DNA of 64,000 bases from Pseudobutyrivibrio sp. OR37 (GTDB lineage Bacteria > Bacillota > Clostridia > Lachnospirales > Lachnospiraceae). The stretch is taken from the NCBI RefSeq assembly GCF_900113655.1, contig NZ_FOQF01000002.1:95671-159670 (forward strand), given 5' to 3'. Below are positions 7,687 through 14,532 of the stretch, in pieces (the stretch's first letter is position 1; each line of letters begins with the position of its first letter). Below the pieces are notes generated by a model. The model did not search any database and had not been told where the DNA came from. It was given only the letters and a program-made list of their open reading frames with translations. The position numbers were made by a program, and so were the translations under genes.

Positions 7687-8051
7687 TTCTCTTTATCCTC
7701 CACATAAAAGCCTAACTGTATTAAAATCTTAGGGTTAACAAACTTGCTCATAAATCGTTTGTCAAGGATGCCAAGTTTCTTAATCAATTTCGACTTATCT
7801 ATAGTAGTAATCTGTTCAGCCATAATCGCTGATTTTTCTGATAGACCATTTATATCATCTAGAATTACATGTGTTGGCATCCCCTCACTCTTATGAATCT
7901 TTGTAGTGATAGGAAGCACTGTAACTGTAGGTGAAAAGATATTACCTTTATTATTCTGAACAATGAGTACTGGTCTTTCGCCTTTTTGCTCAGAACCTAC
8001 ACCTTCACCTAAATCTGCTAAATAAATATCTCCACGATGAACTACAAGCAT
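7668..8051 (-). CDS. mazF: MazF/PemK-family endoribonuclease toxin, no protein antitoxin seen
   Basis: 127 residues with the PemK/MazF core: RGDIYLADLGEGVGSEQKGE, RPVLIVQNNKGN, VTVLPIT and the C-terminal QITTIDK. Family members cut mRNA at short motifs. AAGGAGG lies 8 bases before the ATG. There is no MazE-like gene upstream; instead a terminator and a GC-rich structured stretch (8114-8435) precede it, with the sigma-like gene beyond. Solitary mazF genes next to xis occur in other Firmicute ICEs. It may help maintain the element or act as a regulator of excision. Confidence 0.85.
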   Translation of the reverse strand: MLVVHRGDIYLADLGEGVGSEQKGERPVLIVQNNKGNIFSPTVTVLPITTKIHKSEGMPTHVILDDINGLSEKSAIMAEQITTIDKSKLIKKLGILDKRFMSKFVNPKILIQLGFYVEDKEKWKRHY

Positions 8052-8075
8052 AGAACTCCTCCTTTCTTCTTATGT

Positions 8076-8113
8076 AAAAAGAGCGCCTTCACATAGATAT
8101 AAAGAAGACGCTC
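8076..8113 (-). terminator. Intrinsic terminator ahead of mazF
   Basis: 10-bp stem GAGCGTCTTC/GAAGGCGCTC (one G-U pair) and a TTTTT tail on the minus strand, 25 bases before the mazF start codon. It ends the structured RNA or attenuates read-through into mazF. Confidence 0.85.
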
Positions 8114-8435
8114 CATAAAAATCATTAAATGTAAGTATCTATTTGCCACGCACCCCGATACTAGTCAGGGATTCAATCAGGCGGCTGCAACACAGCTCCA
8201 TAGGTTCTATCCTCCCCGCGGTTCTCGCCGGGCCGCTCCCATTACGATAATTGTGGCTAAGCGGAAGTATCATTATACCTGCATGTATCATGGCCAGTTT
8301 GGTGTTACCAATTTTCCAGTGAGGCTATATCGCACATGGCGTACCTGTTGGGGCTCCACTATGCAGGAACGTACCTGATGAATGTATATTCAGTTGTAAG
8401 TTTCTAGTGAAAGATAAAATACCTTTCACTAGTTC
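8076..8435 (-). ncRNA. Candidate structured RNA of about 350 nt upstream of mazF
   Basis: The stretch is far more GC-rich than the genome around it, has stops in all frames and many local hairpins: CTAGTGAAAG/CTTTCACTAG (perfect 10 bp, 8404-8432), TTGGT/ACCAA, CCCG/CGGG, GCTG/CAGC. It ends in a strong terminator (8076-8113). The octamer CAGGTACG occurs twice in the 5' half. These are the features of a folded non-coding RNA or long leader. I cannot assign it to a known class. Confidence 0.55.
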
Positions 8436-8462
8436 TAACGAATGTCGGACAAAATATGCGCC

Positions 8463-8978
8463 CTAGAATAATTTTTTTATGTTTTCTATCGCCTTGGCTA
8501 ATGTACGAGATACATTAGATTGATCTACACCTTCTATACGAGCTATTTCTTCCTCTGTAAATCCATGATAAAAATACAACTTACATCTTCTTTTTTGTAC
8601 TTCAGGAAGCTTCTCTATCATGTCCCTCAAAAACTCATAATCCTTTGAAATAGCTGGCTCATTTAATTCATACTTAGTCATCAAATCGTAATAAGTTTCC
8701 TCTGTAACACTGTCTTCATATCCAAGAAATTCGTAAGTACGATAATTCCTCATAAGATGCTTACTTTCATTTTTATGGAAATCCTTAAAAGCTTTCCCCT
8801 GTTCAACGGAAAGAAGAATAACTGGGGAATACTTCAATAACTCATCTGCATATTTCTCCATCAGCTCATCCATAGAAAGATCAGATATAACAGCCCAAGT
8901 AACTCCGCCATTCATACCTGGATATTCAAATTTAAGATTTATAAGTTCATATTCCTTGTTTTCATTATTTGTATTCAT
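8463..8978 (-). CDS. Sigma-70 region-4-like regulator (ICE sigma factor type)
   Basis: 171 residues. The C-terminal third (LPEVQKRRCKLYFYHGFTEE, EEIARIEGVDQSNVSRTLAK) is a sigma-70 region 4 helix-turn-helix, as in the small sigma-like proteins of Tn916-type elements. The first 100 residues have no clear match and lack regions 2 and 3, so it may bind promoters with a partner or act as an anti-repressor. GGAGG lies 7 bases before the ATG, directly at the base of a hairpin (8989-9022). Likely controls ICE gene expression. Confidence 0.75.
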   Translation of the reverse strand: MNTNNENKEYELINLKFEYPGMNGGVTWAVISDLSMDELMEKYADELLKYSPVILLSVEQGKAFKDFHKNESKHLMRNYRTYEFLGYEDSVTEETYYDLMTKYELNEPAISKDYEFLRDMIEKLPEVQKRRCKLYFYHGFTEEEIARIEGVDQSNVSRTLAKAIENIKKLF

Positions 8979-8988
8979 TTTTGACCTC

Positions 8989-9022
8989 CGAATTTTGAAA
9001 AATTAATAAGTTTCAAAACTCG
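8989..9022 (-). promoter_or_regulatory. Hairpin touching the ribosome-binding site of the sigma-like gene
   Basis: 12-bp stem CGAGTTTTGAAA/TTTCAAAATTCG (one G-U) with a 10-base loop ends at the first base of the GGAGG. A stem here could limit ribosome access. The 90 bases above it contain further pairing (GGGAAACC, GGTCGATACCC), so this is a candidate regulated leader. Confidence 0.45.
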
Positions 9023-9111
9023 AAAGTCATGGGTATCGACCTACATAGGTTTCCCAATCATGCATTACTCGTTACTCTCAGAGCTCCAGAAGGAAGCTAT
9101 AAAAGAGCAAC

Positions 9112-9168
9112 AAAAAAAGACGAAGCAAAACAGAATATCTATTTAATAGATACTTCCTTCTGTTTTGC
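9112..9168 (-). terminator. Intrinsic terminator
   Basis: Long stem GCAAAACAG...CTGTTTTGC with inner ATCTATT pairing and a TTTTTTT tail on the minus strand. Confidence 0.85.
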
Positions 9169-9290
9169 CCCGCCTTTCAATACTCAATGATATTCATAGC
9201 CGTGCCACAAACTCTTACTAGCTGCCTGCGAACTTGAAGTTCCATGACTAATTCAACGCTACCACAGCTAGCTCATTCTATGTAATTAAA
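9112..9290 (-). ncRNA. Candidate small RNA of about 180 nt with terminator
   Basis: A closing stem CTAGCTG/CAGCTAG (9265-9271 with 9218-9224) encloses an inner hairpin GAACT/AGTTC; further 3' a GCAAAACAG/CTGTTTTGC hairpin ends in seven Ts (9112-9168). No coding frame or ribosome-binding site. It lies just after the zinc-ribbon gene and before the sigma-like gene, so it could be a 3'-derived or independent RNA. Confidence 0.5.
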
Positions 9291-9298
9291 TTCAAATT

Positions 9299-9457
9299 TT
9301 AGGATAATTCACTAAAAATAGTCAATCCTATGTCGTCGACAATAACCTTCAGCCCTCTTTTGCAAAATGGACAATTGTTTTCCATAACACCCATTAACCG
9401 TCTAATAATCACCTTACCGCAGCAGGGGCAATAGATTTTCTCATCTGAATACATCAT
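9299..9457 (-). CDS. Small zinc-ribbon protein
   Basis: About 52 residues with two CxxC knuckles, CPCCGKV and NNCPFCKRG, typical of small zinc-ribbon proteins. The start at 9457 (MMYSDEKIYCPCC) has AAAGGAG nine bases upstream; a GTG at 9487 is possible but its ribosome-binding site is only one base away. Function unknown; other short zinc-ribbon proteins of the same ICE lie at 12297 and 12650. Confidence 0.65.
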   Translation of the reverse strand: MMYSDEKIYCPCCGKVIIRRLMGVMENNCPFCKRGLKVIVDDIGLTIFSELS

Positions 9458-9487
9458 AACCATTTTCTCCTTTCCAAATTTCTTCAC

Positions 9488-9691
9488 TCTCCCCTTCTGC
9501 TATAGCATTTAAAACCCTTGCGCATAAAGTATATTAACATAATCAAATTGTAGTGACCCATAACAATACTACAAACATTGTCTAACTGTAATCTAACAAT
9601 CATGTAAACGACTACTATCAAATTCCTAGCAATGCTATAACAATCATGTAAGCTGCATCTAAAAGATATAGAAAATCTATATACCGAACTA
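9488..9691. promoter_or_regulatory. Intergenic stretch with a repeated 13-mer upstream of the zinc-ribbon gene
   Basis: No coding signal. AACAATCATGTAA occurs at 9595-9607 and 9639-9651, 44 bp apart (about four helical turns), a spacing often seen for paired operator sites. Confidence 0.35.
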
Positions 9692-9726
9692 ATAAAATAA
9701 TGCCCACGGTTTATATAACCGTAGGC
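9692..9726 (-). terminator. Intrinsic terminator after the 177-residue gene
   Basis: 10-bp stem GCCTACGGTT/AACCGTGGGC (one wobble) followed by ATTATTTTATT on the minus strand, starting about 10 bases after the stop codon. Confidence 0.75.
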
Positions 9727-9736
9727 ATATACCACA

Positions 9737-10270
9737 CTATTCTGTATCTTCCTCTTCAAGCTTGGCAGCATATCGATACATCATAATCCCAAAAAGCTTT
9801 ATAGCTTCTCTTTTCTTATTTTCAAGACTTGCAACTGAAAATCCTAATTCATTAGCAAGCACAACCATAGTCTTTTTATCCTTAGTCATATATCTGTTAT
9901 TTATAATAGATACATATATAGGGCCAGAATTACCATAATCTTGCATTCCCTCTAACACATAATTCTTTGGTGCTTCCAACCATTCATATTCTGATACTTG
10001 CCAAAGCAACTTTCGTTGCATTTCTTTTGACTCTTCTATTGGTAACTTCATAATTTCCAAAAAGTCCTTACGCATCTGCCTTTTATTTTTTTCCTGATCA
10101 GATGCCTTGGTCATACTAGAAAGAATTTTGCCAGCGACAACACTACGGCTATACTGTTCTAACATCATTTTGGTAAGCTCATAAGCCACTTTGGGATCAA
10201 ATCCCATTCCTTCGCAGATGATATTAATACCCTCTTCATCTTTCGAAATTCTTTTCATTTTTTCAAACAT
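9737..10270 (-). CDS. ICE-associated protein of unknown function
   Basis: 177 residues, helical and charged. The C-terminal part (NNRYMTKDKKTMVVLANELG, then SVASLENKKREAIKLFG) resembles a sigma-like or HTH segment, so a regulatory role is possible, but no family is certain. GGAGG is one base before the first ATG and 12 before the next Met (residue 5), so either may be used. It is transcribed separately from the XRE gene above, which has its own terminator. Confidence 0.6.
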   Translation of the reverse strand: MFEKMKRISKDEEGINIICEGMGFDPKVAYELTKMMLEQYSRSVVAGKILSSMTKASDQEKNKRQMRKDFLEIMKLPIEESKEMQRKLLWQVSEYEWLEAPKNYVLEGMQDYGNSGPIYVSIINNRYMTKDKKTMVVLANELGFSVASLENKKREAIKLFGIMMYRYAAKLEEEDTE

Positions 10271-10313
10271 TCCTCCGTCATAACTAAAAACAATTGCTAG
10301 TTCCCCTAATATA

Positions 10314-10344
10314 ATAAAAAGACCAAGGCCGAAACCTTGATCTT
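10314..10344 (-). terminator. Intrinsic terminator after the XRE gene
   Basis: 10-bp stem AAGATCAAGG/CCTTGGTCTT with loop TTTCGG and a TTTTTATT tail on the minus strand. Confidence 0.85.
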
Positions 10345-10360
10345 AGTATTACCATTCATA

Positions 10361-10705
10361 TTAAAATAATTTAATAACTTTTTGTTCCATGTAATCAATG
10401 ATGTCTCTTATATATTGTGTCCTTCCTTCTTTTGACATAGTAGATAAATGCTCACTGAAGGTCTTCTCCTCCTCTGCACTTTTACCAGTTAATAAATACT
10501 TTACATCAAAGTCTTGTTGTTCTAATAATATCGTTAACTTATGTGATGGTATCTCAGAAATACCTTTAAGATATTTCCTATATTGTTCCTTAGAAACATC
10601 CATCATTTCAGCCATTTGCTCTTGTGTGTAACCAAGATTATTTTGTATAGTCTCAAGCCGTAATCCGACTTCATGAATTATTGTCTTTTTCTCTCTCATA
10701 AGCAT
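10361..10705 (-). CDS. XRE-family transcriptional regulator
   Basis: 114 residues from the ATG at 10705 (AGGAGC five bases upstream). A Cro/C1 helix-turn-helix spans about 10-65 (GLRLETIQNNLGYTQEQMAE, then MMDVSKEQYRKYLKG). The rest is a helical tail ending YIRDIIDYMEQKVIKLF. It is a good candidate for the ICE switch repressor or activator, given its place between accessory genes and the sigma-like gene. Confidence 0.8.
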   Translation of the reverse strand: MLMREKKTIIHEVGLRLETIQNNLGYTQEQMAEMMDVSKEQYRKYLKGISEIPSHKLTILLEQQDFDVKYLLTGKSAEEEKTFSEHLSTMSKEGRTQYIRDIIDYMEQKVIKLF

Positions 10706-10802
10706 TACCCGCTCCTGATAAAATTTTATCAATTTTATTTTAGGAGTAGGAGTAACTCTCATGAGGAAAAACGCCTCATATAATGAGGTTAGTTTCAACA
10801 TC

Positions 10803-10982
10803 TTAAGAACAATTAATGCTTATTGTCTGTCCCTCATTATTATTGAGTTTATTTTCATTGTAATTATTGTAAATTGCTGCAATCTCATCCTTAGAAAAAT
10901 CTGGAAAGCAAGTATAAAGAGTCTCCAGCTCCATACCCGTGCTTACAAAGTTTTCTACTGTCATTTGATCTTTTTTATTCAT
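10803..10982 (-). CDS. Small acidic protein, unknown function
   Basis: 59 residues starting MNKKDQMTVENFVSTGMELE. GGGAGA lies 7 bases before the ATG and the gene fills the gap between the lipoprotein and XRE genes in the same direction. CFPDFSKDEIAAIYNNYNEN suggests a short helical protein. No family recognised. Confidence 0.6.
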   Translation of the reverse strand: MNKKDQMTVENFVSTGMELETLYTCFPDFSKDEIAAIYNNYNENKLNNNEGQTISINCS

Positions 10983-11003
10983 GCCTAATTCTCCCAGCTC
11001 ATT

Positions 11004-11924
11004 TTAATAATATGGTGCCACATAAAAATCTGATTCTGAATTCTTTAAATTTTCGAAGTATTCTTTATCACCAATTCTCTCAACAGTTTCATTAGTAATT
11101 CTATAAAAATCAAGCGATATCTTATTAGTACCATCTGTATATTGATTCAACCATTTCTGATAGGCTTCATCGTCTACCGGCTCAATCTTTTGATAATCTT
11201 CTAGTCCATTCTCATAAATGTAATAAACAAACCCATTTCCATCTTTATCCGATTCTGCAGGGAAAGGACTCCCACTAGCATCAAGTACTTCTTTATTGCA
11301 TTCATATAACCCCTTGTCGTATGCATCAACAGAGCCAACTGCATCATATTCATTGGTATTAGGATTATAATAGTATAAATTATATGGCCAAAAGTCTCCC
11401 GCATATCCTTGATTATGTGACCATCCTGCCTCTATTGTACCATTCTCATAAATACTAAGATTCGGGAATTCCATGAATTTATACATAGCTTGACCATCTA
11501 TAAAATCATAAATGACAGCTATCATGCCAGCCATACAAGCATCATCATAATATACAATTAGTTCATCAATATCATCATTATCAATGTCCTCCACTGCAAA
11601 ACTTGAATATTTTAGTACAGTATTCATTTCCGCTTCTGGAGTTTCTATATCCCGATCATCCATATGTAAAACTCCAGATTTCATAAATTCAACCAAAATA
11701 TCTTTATACTGTCGGTATACATCATCTAAATTTATAGCTTCCGCGGAATTATCGTTAACATCAGCTTTTACTTCAACAATATCAATATTATCTGCTGTTT
11801 GAGTATTCACTGCTTCATTACTAATTGAATCATCTTTAATCTGCACACAACCAATTAGCAAGCAACCAATTAATACTATAATTGATACTCTAATTACCTT
11901 CATCCTCATTATCCTCTTCATCAT
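11004..11924 (-). CDS. Putative ICE lipoprotein
   Basis: Up to 306 residues, with a basic N-terminus, a hydrophobic core and lipobox LLIGC (Cys26 in the long form). The mature part is acidic, with YIYENGLEDYQKIEPVDDEA-type beta-rich sequence and no known domain. Several in-frame ATGs (11924, 11909, 11903) lie close together; GAGG-type sites exist for the inner ones, so the true start may be 11903. The first codons overlap the small acidic ORF at 11890-12000 in another frame. Probably surface-exposed, perhaps in entry exclusion or mating contact (speculation). Confidence 0.7.
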   Translation of the reverse strand: MMKRIMRMKVIRVSIIVLIGCLLIGCVQIKDDSISNEAVNTQTADNIDIVEVKADVNDNSAEAINLDDVYRQYKDILVEFMKSGVLHMDDRDIETPEAEMNTVLKYSSFAVEDIDNDDIDELIVYYDDACMAGMIAVIYDFIDGQAMYKFMEFPNLSIYENGTIEAGWSHNQGYAGDFWPYNLYYYNPNTNEYDAVGSVDAYDKGLYECNKEVLDASGSPFPAESDKDGNGFVYYIYENGLEDYQKIEPVDDEAYQKWLNQYTDGTNKISLDFYRITNETVERIGDKEYFENLKNSESDFYVAPYY

Positions 11925-12000
11925 CGGTGAGTAAATCTAACGTAATAAGATCGTCAATAATATCCACATCATCATCTAGGTTCCAATCTATTCCAAACAT
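11890..12000 (-). CDS. Very small acidic protein
   Basis: 36 residues, MFGIDWNLDDDVDIIDDL near the start and TDDEEDNEDEGN at the end, with AAAGGA six bases before the ATG. It overlaps the start of the lipoprotein gene and may couple its translation. Its MF start and Asp/Glu-rich body resemble the acidic proteins at 13178 and 53305. Confidence 0.5.
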   Translation of the reverse strand: MFGIDWNLDDDVDIIDDLITLDLLTDDEEDNEDEGN

Positions 12001-12013
12001 ATCTTTTCCTTTA

Positions 12014-12283
12014 TTAATCATTCATAATACGTTTATCTGTTAAAAGCGCATACACATATGGATTACCATAAATACCATTTTGCCCTAATTCACCTGGTCC
12101 TTTAACAGGCATTAATGAAAACGCTTTCTCGAAATTTTTCTGTGTTAATGTAATTTTCCCACGATTAGTAATAAATCCATTTGAATTTAAATTCATTTGA
12201 TAAGTAAATTCTAGATTACTAACAGTATGAAATATTTCTCCTTCATGCTTAATAATATTTGCCCAAGCCTTATTTACATCCAT
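12014..12283 (-). CDS. ICE-associated small protein of unknown function
   Basis: 89 residues from MDVNKAWANI (ATG at 12283, AAGGAGG eight bases upstream); longer frames above it belong to the zinc-ribbon gene in another frame. The segment LMPVKGPGELGQNGIYGNPY, followed by VYALLTDKRI, recurs in small proteins on mobile elements, but I cannot name a function. Confidence 0.65.
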   Translation of the reverse strand: MDVNKAWANIIKHEGEIFHTVSNLEFTYQMNLNSNGFITNRGKITLTQKNFEKAFSLMPVKGPGELGQNGIYGNPYVYALLTDKRIMND

Positions 12284-12296
12284 GAAAATAACCTCC

Positions 12297-12425
12297 TTAA
12301 ACTGGTTTGCCACAAAATGGACATTTAGGTGGCTTGCCACTAACCCATGGAATCTGATTACCACACCAGACACATAAACTGGTAACAACACCATTTACCT
12401 TACAAACTTTTATTTTCCTAAACAT
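12297..12425 (-). CDS. Small zinc-ribbon protein
   Basis: 42 residues, with CVWCGNQIPW and CPFCGKPV knuckles. GGAGG lies 7 bases before the ATG. It is a paralogue of the 40-residue protein at 12650-12772 (CGWCGKEIP, CPYCGMTL). It sits directly downstream of a structured leader and 13 bases upstream of the 89-residue gene, so the two are probably co-translated. Confidence 0.7.
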   Translation of the reverse strand: MFRKIKVCKVNGVVTSLCVWCGNQIPWVSGKPPKCPFCGKPV

Positions 12426-12429
12426 ACTG

Positions 12430-12612
12430 GGGCCTCCAATATTCCATCTCTATAATAACAGAGAAACTGTTTACTTTAGAAAGTGCTCCTGCTGACCTCG
12501 TATAACTATTCCCCTACAGGACTGAGCCACAGCCTATGAAGTAACCGTGGACAGATACCGTACTACCCAGAGGAAGGATCATTTCATTCCGGCATCTGCG
12601 TATTATAAACAA
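12430..12612 (-). ncRNA. Candidate structured leader RNA upstream of the zinc-ribbon gene
   Basis: About 180 bases, GC-rich for this genome, no open frame. Pairings include CCACGG/CTGTGG and, close to the ribosome-binding site, two mutually exclusive short hairpins: AACAG/CTGTT and TCTCT/AGAGA. Such competing stems just before GGAGG are what a translational switch would look like. No known riboswitch class recognised. Confidence 0.45.
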
Positions 12613-12649
12613 ACAAAACAATCAACAACAATTGTTTTAGAAATAAGCT

Positions 12650-12772
12650 TTATAATGTCATGCCACAATAAGGGCATTTAGTTGGTCTTGTAGTAATTAC
12701 TGGAATCTCTTTTCCACACCAACCGCATTTTATATTAACTGTAAATAATCTAATCTTAAAATAGCTTTTCAT
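12650..12772 (-). CDS. Small zinc-ribbon protein
   Basis: 40 residues from MKSYFKIRLF (ATG at 12772; AGGAGC eight bases upstream). Two CxxC knuckles (KCGWCGKEIP, KCPYCGMTL) about 15 residues apart form one zinc ribbon. Paralogue of 12297-12425. Confidence 0.65.
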   Translation of the reverse strand: MKSYFKIRLFTVNIKCGWCGKEIPVITTRPTKCPYCGMTL

Positions 12773-12795
12773 ATTTATAAGCTCCTGCAATGTAT

Positions 12796-13065
12796 TTAGT
12801 ATCTGCCTATAGAGCAAATAATTGCATCTAGCAAGCAAACCACAAATATGATTACAAACCATTTAATTAGTTGAGCAACAACATCCGAACTTCCCGAAGA
12901 CCTTCTTTCATGTCCAACTGTCGAGCCTTCTTTCTTCATTACCTGGTCATATGTATCACAGTCATGCAAGAAACATTCTGCATGGTCTCTTTCAAATGCA
13001 TTGAGATGTCCATCGTGATTAGAATCAAACATTGAACTTCCACCAAATCCTGAATCATCAAACAT
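12796..13065 (-). CDS. Small membrane protein with an EF-hand-like loop
   Basis: 89 residues. DSNHDGHLNAFER (14-26) fits a calcium-binding EF-hand loop (Asp-Asn-Asp-Gly-x-Leu, Glu at the end). The C-terminus holds one membrane span (FVIIFVVCLLDAIICSI). GGAGG is 7 bases upstream of the ATG. Its promoter carries the shared CGGACAGCTCAA box (13141-13170). Function unknown. Confidence 0.7.
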   Translation of the reverse strand: MFDDSGFGGSSMFDSNHDGHLNAFERDHAECFLHDCDTYDQVMKKEGSTVGHERRSSGSSDVVAQLIKWFVIIFVVCLLDAIICSIGRY

Positions 13066-13111
13066 AATAGAACCTCCTCGACTATCAAAATAATGGTTTA
13101 CCTGTTCCTTG

Positions 13112-13170
13112 ATTGTATATTATCAATTGATATTAACTTTTTAACGGACAGCTCAACACCTTAATTTTAC
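13112..13170 (-). promoter_or_regulatory. ICE box promoter, copy C
   Basis: The 12-mer CGGACAGCTCAA (13145-13156; TTGAGCTGTCCG on the minus strand) lies 27 bases before a TACAAT -10 hexamer (13112-13117), with no -35 match. It is about 76 bases before the start of the EF-hand-like gene. See copies at 14324-14379 and 44537-44592. Confidence 0.6.
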
Positions 13171-13177
13171 AGCTTTT

Positions 13178-13393
13178 TTACCAATCATCGCTGTCAAAAT
13201 CATCCCCATCATCTAGATCCCAATCATCTTCATCCTCATCTTCGAGCTCTTCGTCAAAGTCATCATCTTCGTCTTCCTCGTCATCATCAAGATAACGCGC
13301 CATTTCGGCTTCCTCTGCAGGATCAAGATAATCATCGCCATCGAAGTCAAAAGCCATTTCATCTACATTTCTTACCGGTCTTCCTGGAAACAT
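13178..13393 (-). CDS. Highly acidic small protein
   Basis: 71 residues, MFPGRPVRNVDEMAFDFDGD at the start, then long Asp/Glu runs ending DDFDSDDW. FDGDDYLDPAEEAE is EF-hand-like. GGAGG is present 7-8 bases before the ATG. A shortened copy with a lost start codon lies at 14398-14484. The charge suggests DNA mimicry or a chaperone-like role, but that is only a guess. Confidence 0.7.
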   Translation of the reverse strand: MFPGRPVRNVDEMAFDFDGDDYLDPAEEAEMARYLDDDEEDEDDDFDEELEDEDEDDWDLDDGDDFDSDDW

Positions 13394-13422
13394 AGGGATA
13401 CCTCCTCAACAATACATTTTAA

Positions 13423-13608
13423 TTAATGTCCTCTTTTTGCTATTAGTAGAGCTTGGTCATATGAACAGCCATGTTGCATCACATATACCTGAATTGCATC
13501 GTCTAAATAAAGATACTTTCTTGGATCAACGAACCCTCGATTTGCCTCAAGCCATGCACGATGATATAATGCCTGAAGTTTTTGTTCATCCACATCAAAT
13601 AGTCCCAT
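13423..13608 (-). CDS. Small protein of unknown function
   Basis: 61 residues (MGLFDVDEQKLQALYHRAWL start) with GGAGC nine bases before the ATG. Helical, no family recognised. Part of the run of small genes 12.6-14.3 kb, all in one direction. Confidence 0.6.
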   Translation of the reverse strand: MGLFDVDEQKLQALYHRAWLEANRGFVDPRKYLYLDDAIQVYVMQHGCSYDQALLIAKRGH

Positions 13609-13630
13609 GATTAAGCTCCTCTACCCAAAA

Positions 13631-13918
13631 TCAATTAAACGGTATCTCAAAATAAAATTTCAATTCATCTTCATTAGAATGATTCAAAAGTTCTTCTGGT
13701 ACATCATCCAAAATCTCAGGTATTTCATCATCATAATGAAAATCTGCAGGCATGACAGTTTTTTCAACTATAGCTGCACTGTATTGAGTTTTTATGTCAT
13801 GCTTCAGTGCTCTTAGCTCTCTAGTAGTACAGCATTTCATGAATTCCCATACCTCTTCCTCATTTTTTGCTTCAAGCACATATTCAACTGTTTCTGTTTG
13901 TGTAACTTTATATCTCAT
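13631..13918 (-). CDS. Small protein of unknown function
   Basis: 95 residues (MRYKVTQTETVEYVLEAKNE start) with AGGAGC five bases before the ATG. The first 45 residues look like a small alpha/beta fold; the C-terminal half is acidic. No family recognised. Confidence 0.6.
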   Translation of the reverse strand: MRYKVTQTETVEYVLEAKNEEEVWEFMKCCTTRELRALKHDIKTQYSAAIVEKTVMPADFHYDDEIPEILDDVPEELLNHSNEDELKFYFEIPFN

Positions 13919-13929
13919 ATCGCTCCTAA

Positions 13930-14274
13930 CTAATCATTCATATCGTGCCAATAATCTACTGCGCCATCATAAGCATCGTCATCATCTTCGTAATCTTCGT
14001 AGTCGTAAAACTCCTCGTAATAATCCTCTGCAAAGCTATCTGCATCTTTGTAGCGGCTGCTATTATACGAATCATGCTTCTTAGATTTGCTCGATGATTT
14101 ACTTTTAGACTTACTTTTAGCCTGGCTACTCTTAGATGACTTACTCTTGCTTGTAGACTTTGACTTAGATGTAGAATAACTAGTGGAACTCTTTGTCTTG
14201 GCCTGAGCTGGTATAGGTGCAAGAAAAGTAAGAGCTAATGCGATTACAAATACGCTAATAATTGTCTTTTTCAT
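13930..14274 (-). CDS. Secreted Ser/Lys-rich protein
   Basis: 114 residues with a classical signal peptide (cleavage likely after APIPAQA, residue 25), then a low-complexity Ser/Lys/Thr tract of about 45 residues and an acidic Tyr/Asp-rich end (YYEEFYDYEDYEDDDD). GGAGG lies 7-8 bases before the ATG. Its promoter carries the CGGACAGCTCAA box. Probably extracellular and wall-associated, possibly helping cell-cell contact during transfer (speculative). Confidence 0.75.
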   Translation of the reverse strand: MKKTIISVFVIALALTFLAPIPAQAKTKSSTSYSTSKSKSTSKSKSSKSSQAKSKSKSKSSSKSKKHDSYNSSRYKDADSFAEDYYEEFYDYEDYEDDDDAYDGAVDYWHDMND

Positions 14275-14323
14275 GTTACTACCTCCAGAATAATCTCCTT
14301 AATCAATTGGATGTTTCTTTGTG

Positions 14324-14379
14324 ATTATAGATTATCAAATCTTAGCGCGGTTTATCGGACAGCTCAAGGCCTTGAGTTT
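14324..14379 (-). promoter_or_regulatory. ICE box promoter, copy A
   Basis: CGGACAGCTCAA at 14356-14367 extends into a perfect palindrome CTCAAGGCCTTGAG. On the minus strand TGTCCG is followed 26 bases later by a perfect TATAAT (14324-14329). The position normally holding a -35 box has none. It is about 78 bases before the start of the secreted Ser/Lys-rich gene. Confidence 0.65.
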
Positions 14380-14397
14380 ACTAGATCTTATTGGATT

Positions 14398-14484
14398 TTA
14401 CCAATCATCTCCGTCAAAATCATTCTCACCATCAAAGTCAAAATCCATTTTATCCATATTTCTTACTGGTCTTTCCGGAAACGT
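14398..14484 (-). pseudogene. Short copy of the acidic-protein gene with ACG instead of ATG
   Basis: The minus strand reads (ACG)FPERPVRNMDKMDFDFDG and ends NDFDGDDW, parallel to MFPGRPVRNVDEMAFDFDGD...DDW at 13178-13393. The central acidic part is deleted. AAGGGGAT still lies 7 bases upstream, but the initiator is ACG. Either a decaying duplicate, or a gene using a rare start or the inner ATG. Confidence 0.6.
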
Positions 14485-14532
14485 ACTGACTATCCCCTTA
14501 AAACTACTATTATTAAAAGCATTTATACTCAA

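Noticed and set aside
8114-8435. Known large RNA classes such as an IscB/TnpB guide RNA
   Set aside because: No IscB or TnpB gene is adjacent and I recognise no conserved core; left as an unassigned RNA.
9484-9771. 95-residue minus-strand frame
   Set aside because: It runs through a terminator and an intergenic stretch, has no ribosome-binding site and an improbable composition.
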